Assembly: GCF_001654835.1 (NCBI RefSeq)
Contig: NZ_LXEP01000022.1
Span: forward strand, 16,005-80,004
Direction: 5' to 3'
DNA: 64,000 nt
Source of the DNA: Buttiauxella gaviniae ATCC 51604
GTDB lineage: Bacteria > Pseudomonadota > Gammaproteobacteria > Enterobacterales > Enterobacteriaceae
The notes under the pieces are model-generated. The model did no database searches, was not told the DNA's origin, and worked only from the letters and a program-made list of their open reading frames with translations. Each line of letters opens with the position of its first letter. The first letter of the stretch is position 1. This document shows positions 50,033 to 63,306 of this stretch, piece by piece. The position numbers and the translations under genes are program-made.

Positions 50033-50584
50033 GTGTTCGATATTGGTTTCAGTGAGTTGCTACTGGTATTCGTGATTGGCCTGATTGTTCTCGGGCCACA
50101 ACGTTTGCCTGTGGCAGTTAAAACGGTTGTCGGTTGGGTTCGCGCTTTGCGTTCGCTCGCGGCAACTGTGCAAAATGAACTGGTTCAGGAACTGAAAATC
50201 CAGGAGCTGCAAGACAGCCTGAAGAAGGTTGAAAAGGCGAGCATGGATAATCTCACTCCAGAGCTTAAGGCATCAATGGATGAGCTGCGTCAGGCTGCAG
50301 AGTCAATGAAACGCTCGTACACTCAGGAACCTGAAAAAGGGAGTGATGAGGCTCATACCATCCATAACCCATTGATAAAAGATGCCGAAGATAGCCACGA
50401 CGGCGTGACTCCAGCCACTGCTGCACACCAAGCCAGTGCGCCCGATCAGGCTCCTGTCGTTGAGCCTGAGACAGTTCCTGCACCTGCGGCAGTTTCTGAC
50501 GAGTTGATCCAGCCTCAGATTAAACCTGTGGCAGAACCAGTCAAAATGCCAGCGTCTTCTCAACCTTCGAGTGATAAACAGTAA
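50033..50584 (+). CDS. tatB: Twin-arginine translocase subunit TatB
   Basis: Forms the signal-peptide receptor with TatC. The 183 residues show the N-terminal membrane helix with Glu8 ([20 protein letters not shown]), the G21-P22 hinge, an amphipathic helix, and a long Ala/Pro/Glu-rich tail after about residue 100. GTG 50033 is the start, three bases after tatA and two bases before tatC. The weak GTG agrees with TatB being far scarcer than TatA. Confidence 0.96.
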   Translation: MFDIGFSELLLVFVIGLIVLGPQRLPVAVKTVVGWVRALRSLAATVQNELVQELKIQELQDSLKKVEKASMDNLTPELKASMDELRQAAESMKRSYTQEPEKGSDEAHTIHNPLIKDAEDSHDGVTPATAAHQASAPDQAPVVEPETVPAPAAVSDELIQPQIKPVAEPVKMPASSQPSSDKQ

Positions 50585-50586
50585 AC

Positions 50587-51378
50587 ATGGCCGTAGAAGA
50601 TACCCAACCGCTTATCAGCCATCTGATTGAGCTACGCAAGCGACTGTTAAATAGCATTATCGCTGTGCTGGTGATTTTCCTGGCACTGGTTTACTTTGCC
50701 AACGACATTTACCAAATCGTCTCCGCACCGCTAATCAGTAAGATGCCGGTAGGCTCAACGATGATTGCTACCGATGTAGCATCACCGTTTTTTGCGCCAA
50801 TTAAGCTGACGATTTATGTCTCAGTGTTCCTGTCAGCGCCGGTCATTCTTTATCAAATCTGGGCGTTTATTGCGCCAGCGCTTTATAAACATGAGCGCAA
50901 ACTGGTTATGCCGCTGCTGTTCTCCAGCACAATGCTTTTTTATATCGGCATCGCTTTTGCCTATTTCGTGGTGTTCCCTTTAGCGTTTGGTTTCCTGACG
51001 AAAACCGCGCCAATAGGGGTCGTGATGTCTACAGACATAACGAAATACCTCGATTTTGTCATGGCCTTGTTTATGGCATTTGGCGTGGCCTTTGAAGTCC
51101 CCGTAGCCATTATTCTTCTGTGCTGGATGGGCGTAACTACCCCTGAAGCTCTAAAGAAAAAGCGCCCATATATTCTGGTTGGTGCATTTGTTGTCGGCAT
51201 GTTGTTGACTCCGCCGGATGTATTCTCGCAAACACTGCTGGCGATACCGATGTACTGCCTGTTTGAAGTCGGCGTGTTCTTCTCCCGTTTCTATGTCGGT
51301 AAAGGACGTAGAAGAGGCGAGGAAGACCCGGAAGATGCTCCAGAAGCAGAAGACCAACACTCTAATAAAGAGTCATAA
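50587..51378 (+). CDS. tatC: Twin-arginine translocase subunit TatC
   Basis: Six-span inner-membrane protein that reads the twin-arginine signal. The 263 residues include [10 protein letters not shown] with Glu15, and [10 protein letters not shown] with Glu103 in the first cytoplasmic loop; both glutamates are the signal contacts in E. coli. The signature region [19 protein letters not shown] precedes it. The C-terminal cytoplasmic tail is Glu-rich. It lies two bases after tatB and 42 before tatD. Confidence 0.97.
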   Translation: MAVEDTQPLISHLIELRKRLLNSIIAVLVIFLALVYFANDIYQIVSAPLISKMPVGSTMIATDVASPFFAPIKLTIYVSVFLSAPVILYQIWAFIAPALYKHERKLVMPLLFSSTMLFYIGIAFAYFVVFPLAFGFLTKTAPIGVVMSTDITKYLDFVMALFMAFGVAFEVPVAIILLCWMGVTTPEALKKKRPYILVGAFVVGMLLTPPDVFSQTLLAIPMYCLFEVGVFFSRFYVGKGRRRGEEDPEDAPEAEDQHSNKES

Positions 51379-51420
51379 TTTCAGGCCGCCCATCAGGGCG
51401 GTCGTCGTTTGGAAGGCCCT

Positions 51421-52200
51421 ATGTTTGATATCGGTGTAAATCTTACCAGCTCACAGTTTGCGAAAGACCATGCAGAAGTTGTTGCTCGCGCGCATTCAGT
51501 GGGCGTCAATGGCATGTTACTGACAGGCACGAATCTGCATGAAAGCGAGCAAGCTTTGTTACTGGCGCAACAGTATCAAGGGTGCTGGTCTACGGCTGGC
51601 GTTCACCCTCATGATGCCAGCCAGTGGCAAGACGAAACTGCAGAGGCTATTCGCAAACTTGCTGGTGCTTCTGAAGTGGTCGCAATCGGCGAGTGCGGCC
51701 TGGATTTCAACCGTAATTTCTCAACACCAGCAGAACAAGAGCGTGCTTTTACCGCACAACTGGCCCTTGCGGCTGACCTGATGATGCCGGTATTTTTACA
51801 CTGCCGTGAGGCTCATGAACGCTTTATTGCTCTGCTCGACCCCTGGCTCGATAAGTTGCCAGGTGTGGTGCTGCATTGCTTTACCGGTACAGAAAATGAA
51901 GCGCGTGAGTGTCTGGCTCGTGGGATTTTTATTGGCGTAACCGGTTGGGTATGCGATGAGCGGCGTGGCCTTGAATTACGTGAGTTGCTACCGGTAATTC
52001 CGTCGCATCAACTGCTGCTGGAAACCGATGCCCCCTATTTGTTACCGCGGGATCTAAAACCAAAACCTGCTTCCCGTCGGAACGAACCCTGCTACTTGCC
52101 GCATATCCTGAACAAGGTGGCTGAATGGCGTGGAGAAGATCCCGCCTGGCTTGCGCAAGTAACAGATGAAAATGCCCGCCGTCTTTTCCGGTTGGCTTAA
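51421..52200 (+). CDS. tatD: TatD-family metal-dependent DNase (3'-5' exonuclease)
   Basis: Despite its place in the operon it is not needed for export; it is a cytoplasmic nuclease linked to DNA fragmentation and repair. The ATG at 51421 (M-F-D-I-G-V-N-L) has GGAAGG upstream and gives 259 residues. The TIM-barrel metal ligands are seen in TAGVHPHD near 59, [10 protein letters not shown] near 90 (Glu), [12 protein letters not shown] near 125, VLHCFTG near 151 and [11 protein letters not shown] near 202. hemB follows 15 bases later. Confidence 0.96.
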   Translation: MFDIGVNLTSSQFAKDHAEVVARAHSVGVNGMLLTGTNLHESEQALLLAQQYQGCWSTAGVHPHDASQWQDETAEAIRKLAGASEVVAIGECGLDFNRNFSTPAEQERAFTAQLALAADLMMPVFLHCREAHERFIALLDPWLDKLPGVVLHCFTGTENEARECLARGIFIGVTGWVCDERRGLELRELLPVIPSHQLLLETDAPYLLPRDLKPKPASRRNEPCYLPHILNKVAEWRGEDPAWLAQVTDENARRLFRLA

Positions 52201-52215
52201 ATCAGGAGAAAGTAA

Positions 52216-53238
<1,023 letters not shown>

Positions 53239-53254
53239 AGGCAACATCAAAATG

Positions 53255-53281
53255 AAAGGCCAGCAATCGCTGGCCTTTTTT
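53255..53281 (+). terminator. Intrinsic terminator of hemB
   Basis: AAAGGCCAGC / GCTGGCCTTT stem with loop AATC and a T run. The T run merges into the stop codon of the convergent rfaH. Confidence 0.9.
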
Positions 53282-53768
53282 ATGTCTTTTTGAAATCGGT
53301 GTTTCTCACACTCTGCATCACTTGTTTATTCAACAAGTTGAGCAGCAGCATAGAACGGGCTTCTCCGTCCGGTTCGCTAAAAATCGCCTCCAGACCTTCG
53401 AATGCCCCTTCGGTTATCACCACGCGATCGCCTTCGTACGGCGTATCCGGGTCAAGTACGTTCTCTGGAGTGTGACTGATGAGCTGCTCAATCACATCAC
53501 TCGGTACAGTAGCCGGCAGGCTGCCGAAACGCACGAAATGGCTGACGCCGCGCGTGGAGTTTATGGTTGTGGTATGAATATTTTCAGGGTCAAACCGGAC
53601 AAACATATAGTTTGGGAACAATGGTTCATCGACCGCAGTGCGTTTGCCTCGAACGATCTTTTCAATTTTGATCATCGGGGTAAGGCAATTCACTTCCTGA
53701 CGCTCGAGATGTTCTTGCGCCCGTAGTAATTGACCTCGTTTGCAGTACAACAAATACCAGGATTCCAT
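53280..53768 (-). CDS. rfaH: Transcription antiterminator RfaH
   Basis: NusG paralogue recruited to RNA polymerase at ops elements; boosts long LPS, capsule and related operons. The 162 residues from ATG 53768 ([11 protein letters not shown]) match E. coli; an upstream in-frame ATG adds six unrelated residues. NusG-N domain to about 100 ([25 protein letters not shown]), then a linker and the C-terminal KOW region [31 protein letters not shown] given here by its ends [10 protein letters not shown] and [11 protein letters not shown]. That domain switches between helix and barrel in E. coli. No ops element is in this window. Confidence 0.97.
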   Translation of the reverse strand: MESWYLLYCKRGQLLRAQEHLERQEVNCLTPMIKIEKIVRGKRTAVDEPLFPNYMFVRFDPENIHTTTINSTRGVSHFVRFGSLPATVPSDVIEQLISHTPENVLDPDTPYEGDRVVITEGAFEGLEAIFSEPDGEARSMLLLNLLNKQVMQSVRNTDFKKT

Positions 53769-53952
53769 AGTGTCTTTTTTCCTCATTAACTGAGGAAGAA
53801 TAGCAAAAGGCCGTTATCAGGGATAGACGGCTCAGGTATAACCAATCACTGATTGGTCATCAGATAAGCATTTACGCGTTATTAACAAAAATACAGCATG
53901 CTGTGCATGAAGCCCGTATAATGACCGCCAAATCCTGACTACGATTAATTGC

Positions 53953-55437
53953 ATGAAATACCACGACCTACGCGACTTTCTGGTACTACTCGAACAACGC
54001 GGTGAGCTAAAGCGTATCGCAATGCCAGTCGATCCGTACCTGGAAATGACTGAAATTGCCGATCGTACTTTGCGCGCCAATGGCCCTGCGCTGCTATTTG
54101 AGAACCCTAAAGGGTACGACATGCCAGTGCTGTGCAACCTGTTTGGCACGCCAAAACGTGTCGCGATGGGGATGGGGCAGGAAGATGTGTCGGCGCTGCG
54201 CGAAGTGGGTAAGTTATTGGCCTTCCTGAAAGAGCCGGAGCCACCGAAAGGTTTCCGCGACTTGTTCGATAAGCTGCCACAGTTTAAACAAGTCCTGAAT
54301 ATGCCAACTAAGCGACTGCGTAATGCCCCTTGTCAGGAGCAAATCTTTGAAGGGAATGAAGTCGATTTATCCCGCATCCCTATCATGCAATGCTGGCCGG
54401 AAGATGCTGCACCGCTGATTACCTGGGGTTTGACGGTAACGCGTGGGCCGCATAAAGAGCGCCAGAATCTGGGTATTTATCGCCAGCAGCTGATTGGTAA
54501 AAACAAACTGATCATGCGTTGGCTGTCGCACCGTGGCGGCGCACTGGATTTCCAGGAGTGGTGTGCAGAACATCCGGGCGAACGTTTCCCGGTTTCAGTT
54601 GCTTTAGGCGCTGACCCTGCCACTATTCTTGGCGCGGTAACGCCGGTGCCTGATACGCTTTCCGAGTATGCGTTTGCTGGTTTGCTGCGCGGCACAAAAA
54701 CCGAAGTCGTGAAATGTATTTCAAACGATCTCGAAGTACCTGCCACTGCGGAAATTGTGCTGGAAGGGTATATCGAGCCAGGCGAAATGGCACCGGAAGG
54801 GCCATATGGTGACCACACGGGTTACTATAATGAAGTCGATGACTTCCCGGTATTTACCGTTACTCATATTACCCAGCGGCAGAATGCGATTTATCACTCA
54901 ACTTATACCGGACGTCCACCGGATGAACCTGCGGTTCTGGGTGTGGCACTTAACGAAGTATTTGTGCCGATTTTGCAGAAACAATTCCCGGAAATTGTCG
55001 ATTTTTATCTGCCGCCGGAAGGCTGCTCTTATCGCCTTGCGGTTGTCACCATCAAGAAGCAATACGCTGGCCACGCGAAGCGCGTGATGATGGGAGTCTG
55101 GTCTTTCCTGCGACAGTTTATGTACACCAAGTTTGTCATCGTTTGTGATGATGATGTCAACGCGCGTGACTGGAACGATGTAATTTGGGCCATCACCACG
55201 CGTATGGACCCGGCGCGTGATACCGTACTGGTAGAAAATACGCCAATTGATTACCTGGATTTTGCCTCGCCGGTTTCCGGTCTTGGTTCAAAAATGGGAC
55301 TGGATGCCACCAATAAATGGCCTGGGGAAACCCAACGTGAATGGGGTCGTCCTATTAAGAAAGATGCAGAAGTATGTGCGCGTATCGATGCAATCTGGGA
55401 TGAGCTGGCTATTTTCGACGACAGTAAAAACGCCTGA
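53953..55437 (+). CDS. ubiD: 3-octaprenyl-4-hydroxybenzoate decarboxylase UbiD
   Basis: Prenylated-FMN-dependent decarboxylase; the cofactor comes from UbiX. The 494 residues (497 in E. coli) contain the catalytic Glu-Arg-Glu network expected in [20 protein letters not shown] and [14 protein letters not shown] segments (near 278-294), and an early [21 protein letters not shown] at 53917-53922 lies 31 bases upstream of the ATG, fitting a -10 box. Convergently separated from rfaH by 184 bases with no other gene. Next is fre, 47 bases on. Confidence 0.96.
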   Translation: MKYHDLRDFLVLLEQRGELKRIAMPVDPYLEMTEIADRTLRANGPALLFENPKGYDMPVLCNLFGTPKRVAMGMGQEDVSALREVGKLLAFLKEPEPPKGFRDLFDKLPQFKQVLNMPTKRLRNAPCQEQIFEGNEVDLSRIPIMQCWPEDAAPLITWGLTVTRGPHKERQNLGIYRQQLIGKNKLIMRWLSHRGGALDFQEWCAEHPGERFPVSVALGADPATILGAVTPVPDTLSEYAFAGLLRGTKTEVVKCISNDLEVPATAEIVLEGYIEPGEMAPEGPYGDHTGYYNEVDDFPVFTVTHITQRQNAIYHSTYTGRPPDEPAVLGVALNEVFVPILQKQFPEIVDFYLPPEGCSYRLAVVTIKKQYAGHAKRVMMGVWSFLRQFMYTKFVIVCDDDVNARDWNDVIWAITTRMDPARDTVLVENTPIDYLDFASPVSGLGSKMGLDATNKWPGETQREWGRPIKKDAEVCARIDAIWDELAIFDDSKNA

Positions 55438-55484
55438 GTGGCGGATTTTACGGTTTTGCATTATTGACCCGACAGAGGGGAAGC

Positions 55485-56186
55485 ATGACAACCTTAAGCT
55501 GTAAAGTGACCTCGGTAGAAGCGATAACCGACACGGTATATCGCGTTCGATTACTGCCGGAAGCGAAGTTCTCCTTTCAGGCCGGGCAGTATTTGATGGT
55601 GGTGATGGATGAGCGCGACAAACGCCCGTTCTCCATGGCATCCACACCGAGCGAGCATGAATTTATCGAGCTGCACATTGGTGCATCAGAGATTAATCTT
55701 TACGCCATGGCCGTGATGGACCGCATTCTGAAAGAAAAAGAGATCGTTGTTGATATTCCTCATGGCGATGCCTGGTTGCGCGATGATGAAGATCGTCCGC
55801 TGATTCTGATTGCAGGCGGTACTGGCTTCTCATATGTGCGTTCAATTTTGCTGACCGCGCTGGCGCGTAATCCACAACGTGAAATCGCGATTTACTGGGG
55901 CGGCCGTGAGGATAAACATCTTTATGATCTGTCTGAGCTGGAAGCGCTGTCCGTGGTTCACCCAAATCTGCGTGTTGAAGCGGTGGTTGAACAACCTGAA
56001 GCAGGTTGGCGTGGGCGTACTGGCACTGTGCTGACTGCGGTGATGCAGGATTACGGAACGCTTGCCGGGCACGATATCTATATTGCCGGGCGTTTTGAGA
56101 TGGCGAAAATTGCCCGCGACTTGTTCTGCAATGAACGTAGTGCGCAGGTTGATCGCATGTTTGGTGATGCGTTCTCGTTTATCTGA
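55485..56186 (+). CDS. fre: NAD(P)H-flavin reductase Fre
   Basis: Reduces free FMN, FAD and riboflavin with NADPH or NADH; supplies reduced flavin to ribonucleotide reductase activation and iron release. ATG 55485 (M-T-T-L-S-C-K-V) with AGAGGGGAAGC upstream gives 233 residues, like E. coli. A ferredoxin-reductase-type protein: flavin contact KRPFSMAST (R-x-x-S) near 46, pyridine nucleotide motif [15 protein letters not shown] near 107 and [16 protein letters not shown] near 200. Confidence 0.97.
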   Translation: MTTLSCKVTSVEAITDTVYRVRLLPEAKFSFQAGQYLMVVMDERDKRPFSMASTPSEHEFIELHIGASEINLYAMAVMDRILKEKEIVVDIPHGDAWLRDDEDRPLILIAGGTGFSYVRSILLTALARNPQREIAIYWGGREDKHLYDLSELEALSVVHPNLRVEAVVEQPEAGWRGRTGTVLTAVMQDYGTLAGHDIYIAGRFEMAKIARDLFCNERSAQVDRMFGDAFSFI

Positions 56187-56208
56187 GAATCAGTCTACTG
56201 ACAGACAG

Positions 56209-56238
56209 GCCACCGCATAGTCGGTGGCTTTTGTTTTT
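56209..56238 (+). terminator. Intrinsic terminator of fre
   Basis: GCCACCG / CGGTGGC stem with a six-base loop followed by TTTTGTTTTT, 22 bases after the fre stop. Confidence 0.88.
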
Positions 56239-56252
56239 GTGGGCGACAGAAA

Positions 56253-56278
56253 TAAAAAACCCGCCCCTGACAGGCGGG
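56253..56278 (-). terminator. Intrinsic terminator of fadBA
   Basis: On the minus strand CCCGCC / GGCGGG with a seven-base loop is followed by TTTTTTATT, 20 bases after the fadA stop. With the fre terminator it insulates two convergent operons. Confidence 0.88.
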
Positions 56279-56298
56279 AATAACAACAATTAAAGCAA

Positions 56299-57471
<1,173 letters not shown>

Positions 57472-59661
57472 TCAGGCACTTTTCAGGTCACTGGCGGGGC
57501 GCGCGGCCTCAACCGGTGGATAGTACGGCTCGTTACGGGACGCTTTTGCACGCAGACCATCTGGCACCTGGTAGAGCGGGCCAAGATGTTGGTACTGTTG
57601 CGCCATATCGAGATATTTCGCACTGCCGACGGTATCTAACCAACGGAATGCACCGCCGTGGAATGGAGGGAATCCGAGGCCATAAACCAGCGCCATGTCG
57701 GCTTCTGCCGGGCTGGCGATAATGCCTTCTTCCAGGCAGCGCACCACTTCATTGACCATCGGGATCATCATGCGGGCAATGATTTCCTCGTCGCTGAAGT
57801 CGTGGCGTGGTTTGCTGACATCAGCCAGCAGCGCTTCGGTTGCTTCATCCTGCTCTTTGCGCGGTTTGCCTTTGCTGTCTTGTTTGTAGCGATAGAAACC
57901 CTGCTGGGTTTTCTGGCCATAACGGCCTGCGTCAAACATCGCATCAACGGCATCGCGATAATCTTTCTGCATACGCTGTGGGAAACCGGCAGCCATAACA
58001 GCCTGCGCGTGGTGCGCGGTATCAATACCCACCACATCCAGCAGGTATGCCGGGCCCATTGGCCAGCCGAACTGCTTTTCCATCACTTTGTCGATCTGGC
58101 GGAAATCGGCACCGTCGCGCATCAGCTGGCTAAAGCCTGCGAAGTACGGGAACAGCACACGGTTGACGAAGAAGCCAGGGCAGTCGTTCACCACGATTGG
58201 CGTTTTGCCCATTTTGCTGGCCCACGCTACAACCTTCGCGATAGTTTGCTCAGAGGTTTTCTCGCCGCGAATCACTTCCACTAACGGCATGCGATGCACC
58301 GGGTTAAAGAAGTGCATACCGCAGAAGTTTTCCGGGCGCTTCAGGCTGTTAGCCAGTTCGCCAATCGGAATGGTCGAGGTGTTCGACGCCAGAACGGTAT
58401 CCGGGCGCACTTTATCTTCCACTTCTGCCAGAACGGCTTTCTTCACTTTCGGGTTTTCTACCACGGCTTCAACAACCACATCGACACGCTCAAAACCAGC
58501 GTAATCCAGCGTTGGGTGAATAGTGGCAATGACACCGGCCAGTTTCATACCGTCAATTTTGCCGCGTTCCAGCTGTTTGTTGAGCAGTTTGCTGGCTTCG
58601 TTGATGCCTAGTTCCAGCGACTTCTCGTTAATATCCTTCATTAATACCGGTACGCCTTTCCAGGCAGACTGGTAAGCAATGCCGCCACCCATGATCCCGG
58701 CACCAAGAACGGCTGCCTGTTTCGGGGTTTCGGTATTTTTGGTCAGCTTCTTCGCCTGACCTTTTATGTATTGGTCGTTAAGGAAAATACCGACCAGCGC
58801 ACGGGCCTCATTGGAACGCGCCAACGGCACGAAACTTTGAGTCTCCAGTTTTAATGCTTCATCACGGCCCAGACGTGCCGCAGCTTCAATAGTTTTTACG
58901 GCGGTCATCGGTGCCGGGTAATGCTTACCGGCAATCTGCATTACCATGCTCTTGGCAATGGAGAAGCTCATGGTGGCTTCGATTTTGCTCAGCTTCAGCG
59001 GCTGCAGTTTAGGCGCGCGTTTGGCTTTCCAGTCCAGATCGCCATTGATAGCCTGACGCAGTATCGCCAGTGCGCCATCGCGCAGTTTTTCAGTTTTGAC
59101 AACGCCATCAACTAAACCCAGTTTCTGCGCTTCAACCGCACCAACATCTTTACCTGCGGTGATAATTTCCAGCGCGCTGTCAGCACCCAGTAAACGTGGC
59201 AGACGTACAGAACCACCGAAGCCTGGCATGATGCCCAGTTTGGTTTCTGGCAGGCCGATGCGGGTATCTGGCGTTGCCAGTCGGTAATCTGTTGCCAATA
59301 CGCACTCACAACCGCCGCCAAGTGCGTAACCATTTACGGCAGAAATGGTTGGGACCGGGAGATCTTCCAGGCGGTTGAATACGCTGTTGGCAAATTGCAG
59401 CCAGTGGGTCAGTTGCTCCGCCGGAACCTGGAACAATGACAGGAATTCGGTAATGTCGGCACCCACGATAAATGCAGCTTTATTAGAACTGAGCAGCAAG
59501 CCTTTTAACTGCGGCTGCTTTTCCAGCACATCCAGCGCGTGGCCAAGGCTGGCTACGGTCGCGGTGTCGAGTTTGTTCACTGAGCCGGGTGCATCAAATA
59601 CCAATTCTGCGATGCCATCTTCCAGCCAGTCGAGATGTAAGGTTTCACCTTGGTAGAGCAT
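57472..59661 (-). CDS. fadB: Fatty-acid oxidation complex subunit alpha FadB
   Basis: Multifunctional enzyme with enoyl-CoA hydratase, 3-hydroxyacyl-CoA dehydrogenase and isomerase/epimerase activities. The 729 residues equal E. coli. The N-terminal crotonase domain has [16 protein letters not shown] [19 protein letters not shown] (near 109) and [21 protein letters not shown] near 138. The middle dehydrogenase has NAD motif [16 protein letters not shown] near 317, [15 protein letters not shown] near 450 and the C-terminal helical domain. First gene of fadBA; a FadR operator lies 27 bases upstream. Confidence 0.98.
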   Translation of the reverse strand: MLYQGETLHLDWLEDGIAELVFDAPGSVNKLDTATVASLGHALDVLEKQPQLKGLLLSSNKAAFIVGADITEFLSLFQVPAEQLTHWLQFANSVFNRLEDLPVPTISAVNGYALGGGCECVLATDYRLATPDTRIGLPETKLGIMPGFGGSVRLPRLLGADSALEIITAGKDVGAVEAQKLGLVDGVVKTEKLRDGALAILRQAINGDLDWKAKRAPKLQPLKLSKIEATMSFSIAKSMVMQIAGKHYPAPMTAVKTIEAAARLGRDEALKLETQSFVPLARSNEARALVGIFLNDQYIKGQAKKLTKNTETPKQAAVLGAGIMGGGIAYQSAWKGVPVLMKDINEKSLELGINEASKLLNKQLERGKIDGMKLAGVIATIHPTLDYAGFERVDVVVEAVVENPKVKKAVLAEVEDKVRPDTVLASNTSTIPIGELANSLKRPENFCGMHFFNPVHRMPLVEVIRGEKTSEQTIAKVVAWASKMGKTPIVVNDCPGFFVNRVLFPYFAGFSQLMRDGADFRQIDKVMEKQFGWPMGPAYLLDVVGIDTAHHAQAVMAAGFPQRMQKDYRDAVDAMFDAGRYGQKTQQGFYRYKQDSKGKPRKEQDEATEALLADVSKPRHDFSDEEIIARMMIPMVNEVVRCLEEGIIASPAEADMALVYGLGFPPFHGGAFRWLDTVGSAKYLDMAQQYQHLGPLYQVPDGLRAKASRNEPYYPPVEAARPASDLKSA

Positions 59662-59687
59662 GTCAGTCTCCTGAATCCAGCAATGGG

Positions 59688-59704
59688 ATCTGGTCGTACC
59701 AGAT
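59688..59704. promoter_or_regulatory. FadR operator of fadBA
   Basis: ATCTGGTCGTACCAGAT, a perfect inverted repeat with arms ATCTGGT / ACCAGAT, equals the FadR site of E. coli fadBA read on the other strand. FadR repression is lifted by long-chain acyl-CoA. The remaining 151 bases to pepQ contain both promoters, which I did not assign. Confidence 0.92.
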
Positions 59705-59855
59705 GGAGAGGAGTGTGGAATTGATGTTAATGAAATGCAAATAACTCTTTAAATATTTGCAAAGATGATCACAGCCGCTGGAAATAAGTTCGCAAACTTT
59801 ACGGTGTGCTAAGATGCGTGGCGTTCAGTTTATGAAAAAAACAGAAGGGTAAATC

Positions 59856-61187
59856 ATGGATTCACTGGCCTCACTTTATAAAGATCATGTGGCAACTTTG
59901 CAGGAACGTACCCGCAATGTTCTGGCGCGTTTTAATCTCGACGCGCTGTTGATTCACTCGGGCGAGCTAGTCAACGTCTTCCTCGATGATCATCCATATC
60001 CGTTCAAAGTTAACCCACAATTCAAAGCCTGGGTTCCGGTGACACAAGTGCCAAACTGTTGGCTGCTGGTGGATGGCGTTAACAAACCGAAACTTTGGTT
60101 CTACCTGCCGGTTGATTACTGGCACAACGTTGAGCCGCTGCCAGAATCCTTCTGGACTGACGAAATTGAAGTTATTGCTTTGCCAAAAGCAGATGGCATT
60201 GGCAGCCAGTTGCCTGCCGCGCGTGGCAATATCGGTTACATCGGCCCAGTACCAGAGCGTGCTGTGCAGCTTGAAATTCAGGGCGCTAACATCAACCCGA
60301 AAGGGGTGATTGATTATCTGCATTACCATCGTGCTTATAAAACTGATTATGAAATGGCATGTATGCGTGAAGCACAGAAAACGGCGGTGGTTGGCCATCA
60401 GGCGGCTCACGAAGCATTCTTGTCTGGAATGAGTGAGTTTGATATCAACCTGGCTTATCTGACCGCAACCGGGCATCGCGATACCGATGTGCCATACGGC
60501 AACATTGTGGCGCTCAACGAGCACGCGGCGGTGCTGCATTACACAAAACTTGATAACCGCGCACCTGCAGAAATGCGCAGCTTCCTGTTAGATGCGGGTG
60601 CGGAATACAACGGCTACGCTGCTGATTTGACGCGTACCTGGTCGGCAAAAAGTGATAACGATTATGCTCAACTGGTGAAAGATGTTAACGCCGAGCAACT
60701 CGCGTTAATTGACACTCTGAAAGCGGGCGTGCGTTACACCGATTACCATATTCAGTTCCATCATCGTATTGCGAAGCTGCTGAACCGCCATAAGCTAGTA
60801 ACGGGCATTAGCGAAGAAGCAATGGTTGAAACTGGAATTACCGGGCCATTTATGCCGCATGGCCTTGGTCACCCGCTGGGCTTGCAGGTCCATGATGTGG
60901 CTGGCTTTATGCAAGATGATGCGGGGACTCACCTTGCCGCGCCGTCTCAATATCCCTACCTGCGCTGCACTCGTGTACTCGAGCCGCGTATGGTTCTGAC
61001 TATTGAGCCGGGTATTTACTTTATTGAGTCTTTGCTCGGACCATGGCGCGAAGGGCAGTACAGCAAGCACTTTGATTGGCAGCGTATAGAAGCCATGAAA
61101 CCTTTCGGCGGCGTTCGCATTGAAGACAATGTGATTGTTCATGAAAACAGTATTGAAAATATGACGCGCGATCTGAAACTGGCGTAA
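59856..61187 (+). CDS. pepQ: Xaa-Pro dipeptidase PepQ
   Basis: Cytoplasmic dimetal prolidase that splits dipeptides with C-terminal proline. The 443 residues carry the pita-bread metal ligands: Asp in [19 protein letters not shown] (near 246 and 257), His in [15 protein letters not shown] near 337, Glu in LTIEPGIYF near 384 and Glu in [11 protein letters not shown] near 423. It is divergent from fadB; its stop shares one base with the yigZ start (TAATG). Confidence 0.97.
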   Translation: MDSLASLYKDHVATLQERTRNVLARFNLDALLIHSGELVNVFLDDHPYPFKVNPQFKAWVPVTQVPNCWLLVDGVNKPKLWFYLPVDYWHNVEPLPESFWTDEIEVIALPKADGIGSQLPAARGNIGYIGPVPERAVQLEIQGANINPKGVIDYLHYHRAYKTDYEMACMREAQKTAVVGHQAAHEAFLSGMSEFDINLAYLTATGHRDTDVPYGNIVALNEHAAVLHYTKLDNRAPAEMRSFLLDAGAEYNGYAADLTRTWSAKSDNDYAQLVKDVNAEQLALIDTLKAGVRYTDYHIQFHHRIAKLLNRHKLVTGISEEAMVETGITGPFMPHGLGHPLGLQVHDVAGFMQDDAGTHLAAPSQYPYLRCTRVLEPRMVLTIEPGIYFIESLLGPWREGQYSKHFDWQRIEAMKPFGGVRIEDNVIVHENSIENMTRDLKLA

Positions 61188-61801
61188 TGGATAGTTGGCT
61201 GATCCCAGCTGCACCCGTTACGGTCAGTGAGGAAATCAAGAAAAGCCGCTTTATTACACTGGTCGCTCATACGGCTGGTGTAATAGAAGCAAAAGCGTTT
61301 CTTGAAAAAATACGCTCAGAACACCCGGATGCCCGGCATCATTGCTGGGCCTGGGTGGCTGGTGCGCCGGATGACTCGCAGCAACTGGGGTTTTCTGATG
61401 ATGGCGAGCCAGCAGGAACTGCCGGTAAGCCAATGCTTGCCCAGCTGATGGGAAGCGGTGTTGGTGAAATTACCGCTGTAGTGGTGCGCTACTCTGGCGG
61501 CATAAAGCTCGGAACGGGCGGCCTGGTGAAGGCTTATGGCGGTGGCGTGCAGGCGGCGTTAAACCAATTGCCTACTGTCCTCAAAGTTCCGTTAACCGAA
61601 TATACTTTGCAGTGTGACTACGCACAGCTTGCGGGAATCGAAACGTTGCTCAAGCAGTACGATGGCATTCTGGTGCAAAGTGATTTTCAGGCATCTGTAT
61701 TATTACGTGTGGCATTGCCACAGGCAAAATTCGCTGACTTTTCAGTCAGACTTGCTGATTTTAGCCGCGGTGCATTGCATTTATTGCCGGCTGAACAATA
61801 A
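61187..61801 (+). CDS. yigZ: IMPACT-family protein YigZ
   Basis: Conserved protein of the UPF0029/IMPACT family. The eukaryotic relative regulates Gcn2, but the bacterial role is unclear. The 204 residues have an N-terminal ribosomal S5-fold domain with IKKSRFITLVAHT, HHCWAWVAGAPDDSQQLGFSDDGEPAGTAGKPML split here as FSDDGEPAGTAGKPML, and VVVRYSGGIKLGTGGLVKAY, and a C-terminal DUF1949 domain. It starts at the last base of the pepQ stop and precedes trkH by 41 bases. Confidence 0.94.
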   Translation: MDSWLIPAAPVTVSEEIKKSRFITLVAHTAGVIEAKAFLEKIRSEHPDARHHCWAWVAGAPDDSQQLGFSDDGEPAGTAGKPMLAQLMGSGVGEITAVVVRYSGGIKLGTGGLVKAYGGGVQAALNQLPTVLKVPLTEYTLQCDYAQLAGIETLLKQYDGILVQSDFQASVLLRVALPQAKFADFSVRLADFSRGALHLLPAEQ

Positions 61802-61842
61802 TTCCCTCTCGTTATTTTTTGATAGTTAAGGAAGCGGCTGAA

Positions 61843-63294
61843 ATGCATTTTCGCGCCATAACCCGAATCGTTGGTCTGTTAGTTATTCTTTTTTCCGTGA
61901 CCATGATTATTCCAGGGTTGGTAGCTTTAATTTATCGCGATGGTGCTGGTCGAGCTTTCACCCAGACTTTCTTCGCAGCGTTACTCATTGGTTCTTTCCT
62001 GTGGTGGCCTAACCGGCGGCAAAAAAGTGAGCTCAAACCACGAGAAGGCTTTTTGATCGTCGTATTATTCTGGACGGTGCTGGGAAGTGTGGGGGCGTTG
62101 CCCTTTATCTTTGCAGAGCAGCCAAATCTAACGGTAACCGATGCTTTCTTTGAGTCGTTCTCAGGCTTAACCACGACCGGTGCGACAACGCTCGTCGGCC
62201 TGGATACGCTGCCTCATGCCATCTTGTTTTATCGGCAAATGCTGCAATGGTTTGGCGGCATGGGGATCATTGTGCTCGCCGTCGCTATTTTGCCTATTCT
62301 GGGCGTCGGCGGGATGCAGTTATATCGCGCTGAAATGCCGGGGCCGCTTAAAGATAACAAAATGCGCCCGCGTATTGCCGATACTGCAAAAACCCTATGG
62401 CTCATCTATGTCTTGTTAACCATTGCGTGTGCGCTGGCGCTTTGGTTTGCTGGCATGCCTGCGTTTGATGCAATAGGCCACAGCTTTGCGACTATAGCTA
62501 TCGGCGGGTTTTCCACTCATGACGCCAGTATCGGCTATTTTGACAGCCCAACGATTAACACTATTATTGCCATCTTCTTACTGATCTCGGGTTGTAACTA
62601 TGGCCTGCACTTCTCTTTATTAAGCGGGCGTAATCTAAAAGTCTATTGGCGTGACCCTGAGTTCCGCATGTTCATTGGCGTGCAACTGACGCTGGTGGCT
62701 ATCTGCACCCTGGTACTGTGGTTCCATAATACTTACCAAACCGCTTTGCTAACGGTGAACCAAGCGTTCTTCCAGGTTGTTTCGATGGCGACGACTGCGG
62801 GCTTCACGACTGACAGTATCGCGCGCTGGCCTCTATTCTTACCTGTGCTATTACTGTGCTCTGCTTTTATAGGGGGTTGTGCGGGTTCAACGGGTGGCGG
62901 CCTGAAGGTCATTCGTATCCTGCTGCTGTTCAAGCAGGGCAACCGTGAGCTTAAACGCCTTGTGCACCCAAATGCGGTATATAGCATCAAGCTTGGGAAC
63001 CGCGCACTACCGGAACGTATCCTTGAAGCGGTATGGGGATTCTTCTCTGCTTATGCACTGGTCTTTATCATCAGCATGCTCGCCATCATCGCCACTGGTG
63101 TGGATGACTTCTCGGCCTTTGCTTCAGTTGCGGCAACGCTGAATAACCTCGGCCCTGGCTTAGGTGTGGTGGCAGATAACTTTGCCAGCATGAATCCTGT
63201 AGCGAAATGGATATTGATAGCCAACATGCTGTTTGGCCGTCTTGAAGTGTTTACTTTACTTGTACTGTTTACGCCAACTTTCTGGCGAGAGTAA
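61843..63294 (+). CDS. trkH: Trk potassium uptake system protein TrkH
   Basis: K+-translocating membrane subunit working with the TrkA nucleotide-binding ring. ATG 61843 (M-H-F-R-A-I-T-R-I-V-G) gives 483 residues, as in E. coli; an upstream in-frame ATG adds eight residues and lacks support. Four selectivity-filter-type segments are seen: GLTTTGATTL (near 111), SFATIAIGGFSTHD (near 220), MATTAGFTTDS (near 317) and LNNLGPGLGVV (near 434). The gating loop region GGCAGSTGGGLKVIR lies near 348. It precedes hemG by 12 bases. Confidence 0.97.
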   Translation: MHFRAITRIVGLLVILFSVTMIIPGLVALIYRDGAGRAFTQTFFAALLIGSFLWWPNRRQKSELKPREGFLIVVLFWTVLGSVGALPFIFAEQPNLTVTDAFFESFSGLTTTGATTLVGLDTLPHAILFYRQMLQWFGGMGIIVLAVAILPILGVGGMQLYRAEMPGPLKDNKMRPRIADTAKTLWLIYVLLTIACALALWFAGMPAFDAIGHSFATIAIGGFSTHDASIGYFDSPTINTIIAIFLLISGCNYGLHFSLLSGRNLKVYWRDPEFRMFIGVQLTLVAICTLVLWFHNTYQTALLTVNQAFFQVVSMATTAGFTTDSIARWPLFLPVLLLCSAFIGGCAGSTGGGLKVIRILLLFKQGNRELKRLVHPNAVYSIKLGNRALPERILEAVWGFFSAYALVFIISMLAIIATGVDDFSAFASVAATLNNLGPGLGVVADNFASMNPVAKWILIANMLFGRLEVFTLLVLFTPTFWRE

Positions 63295-63306
63295 CCGGAG
63301 CCTGTA

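Noticed and set aside
57658..58284. 208-codon + strand frame inside fadB
   Set aside because: Antisense to fadB with His/Phe-rich low-complexity product; no ribosome site, no family match.
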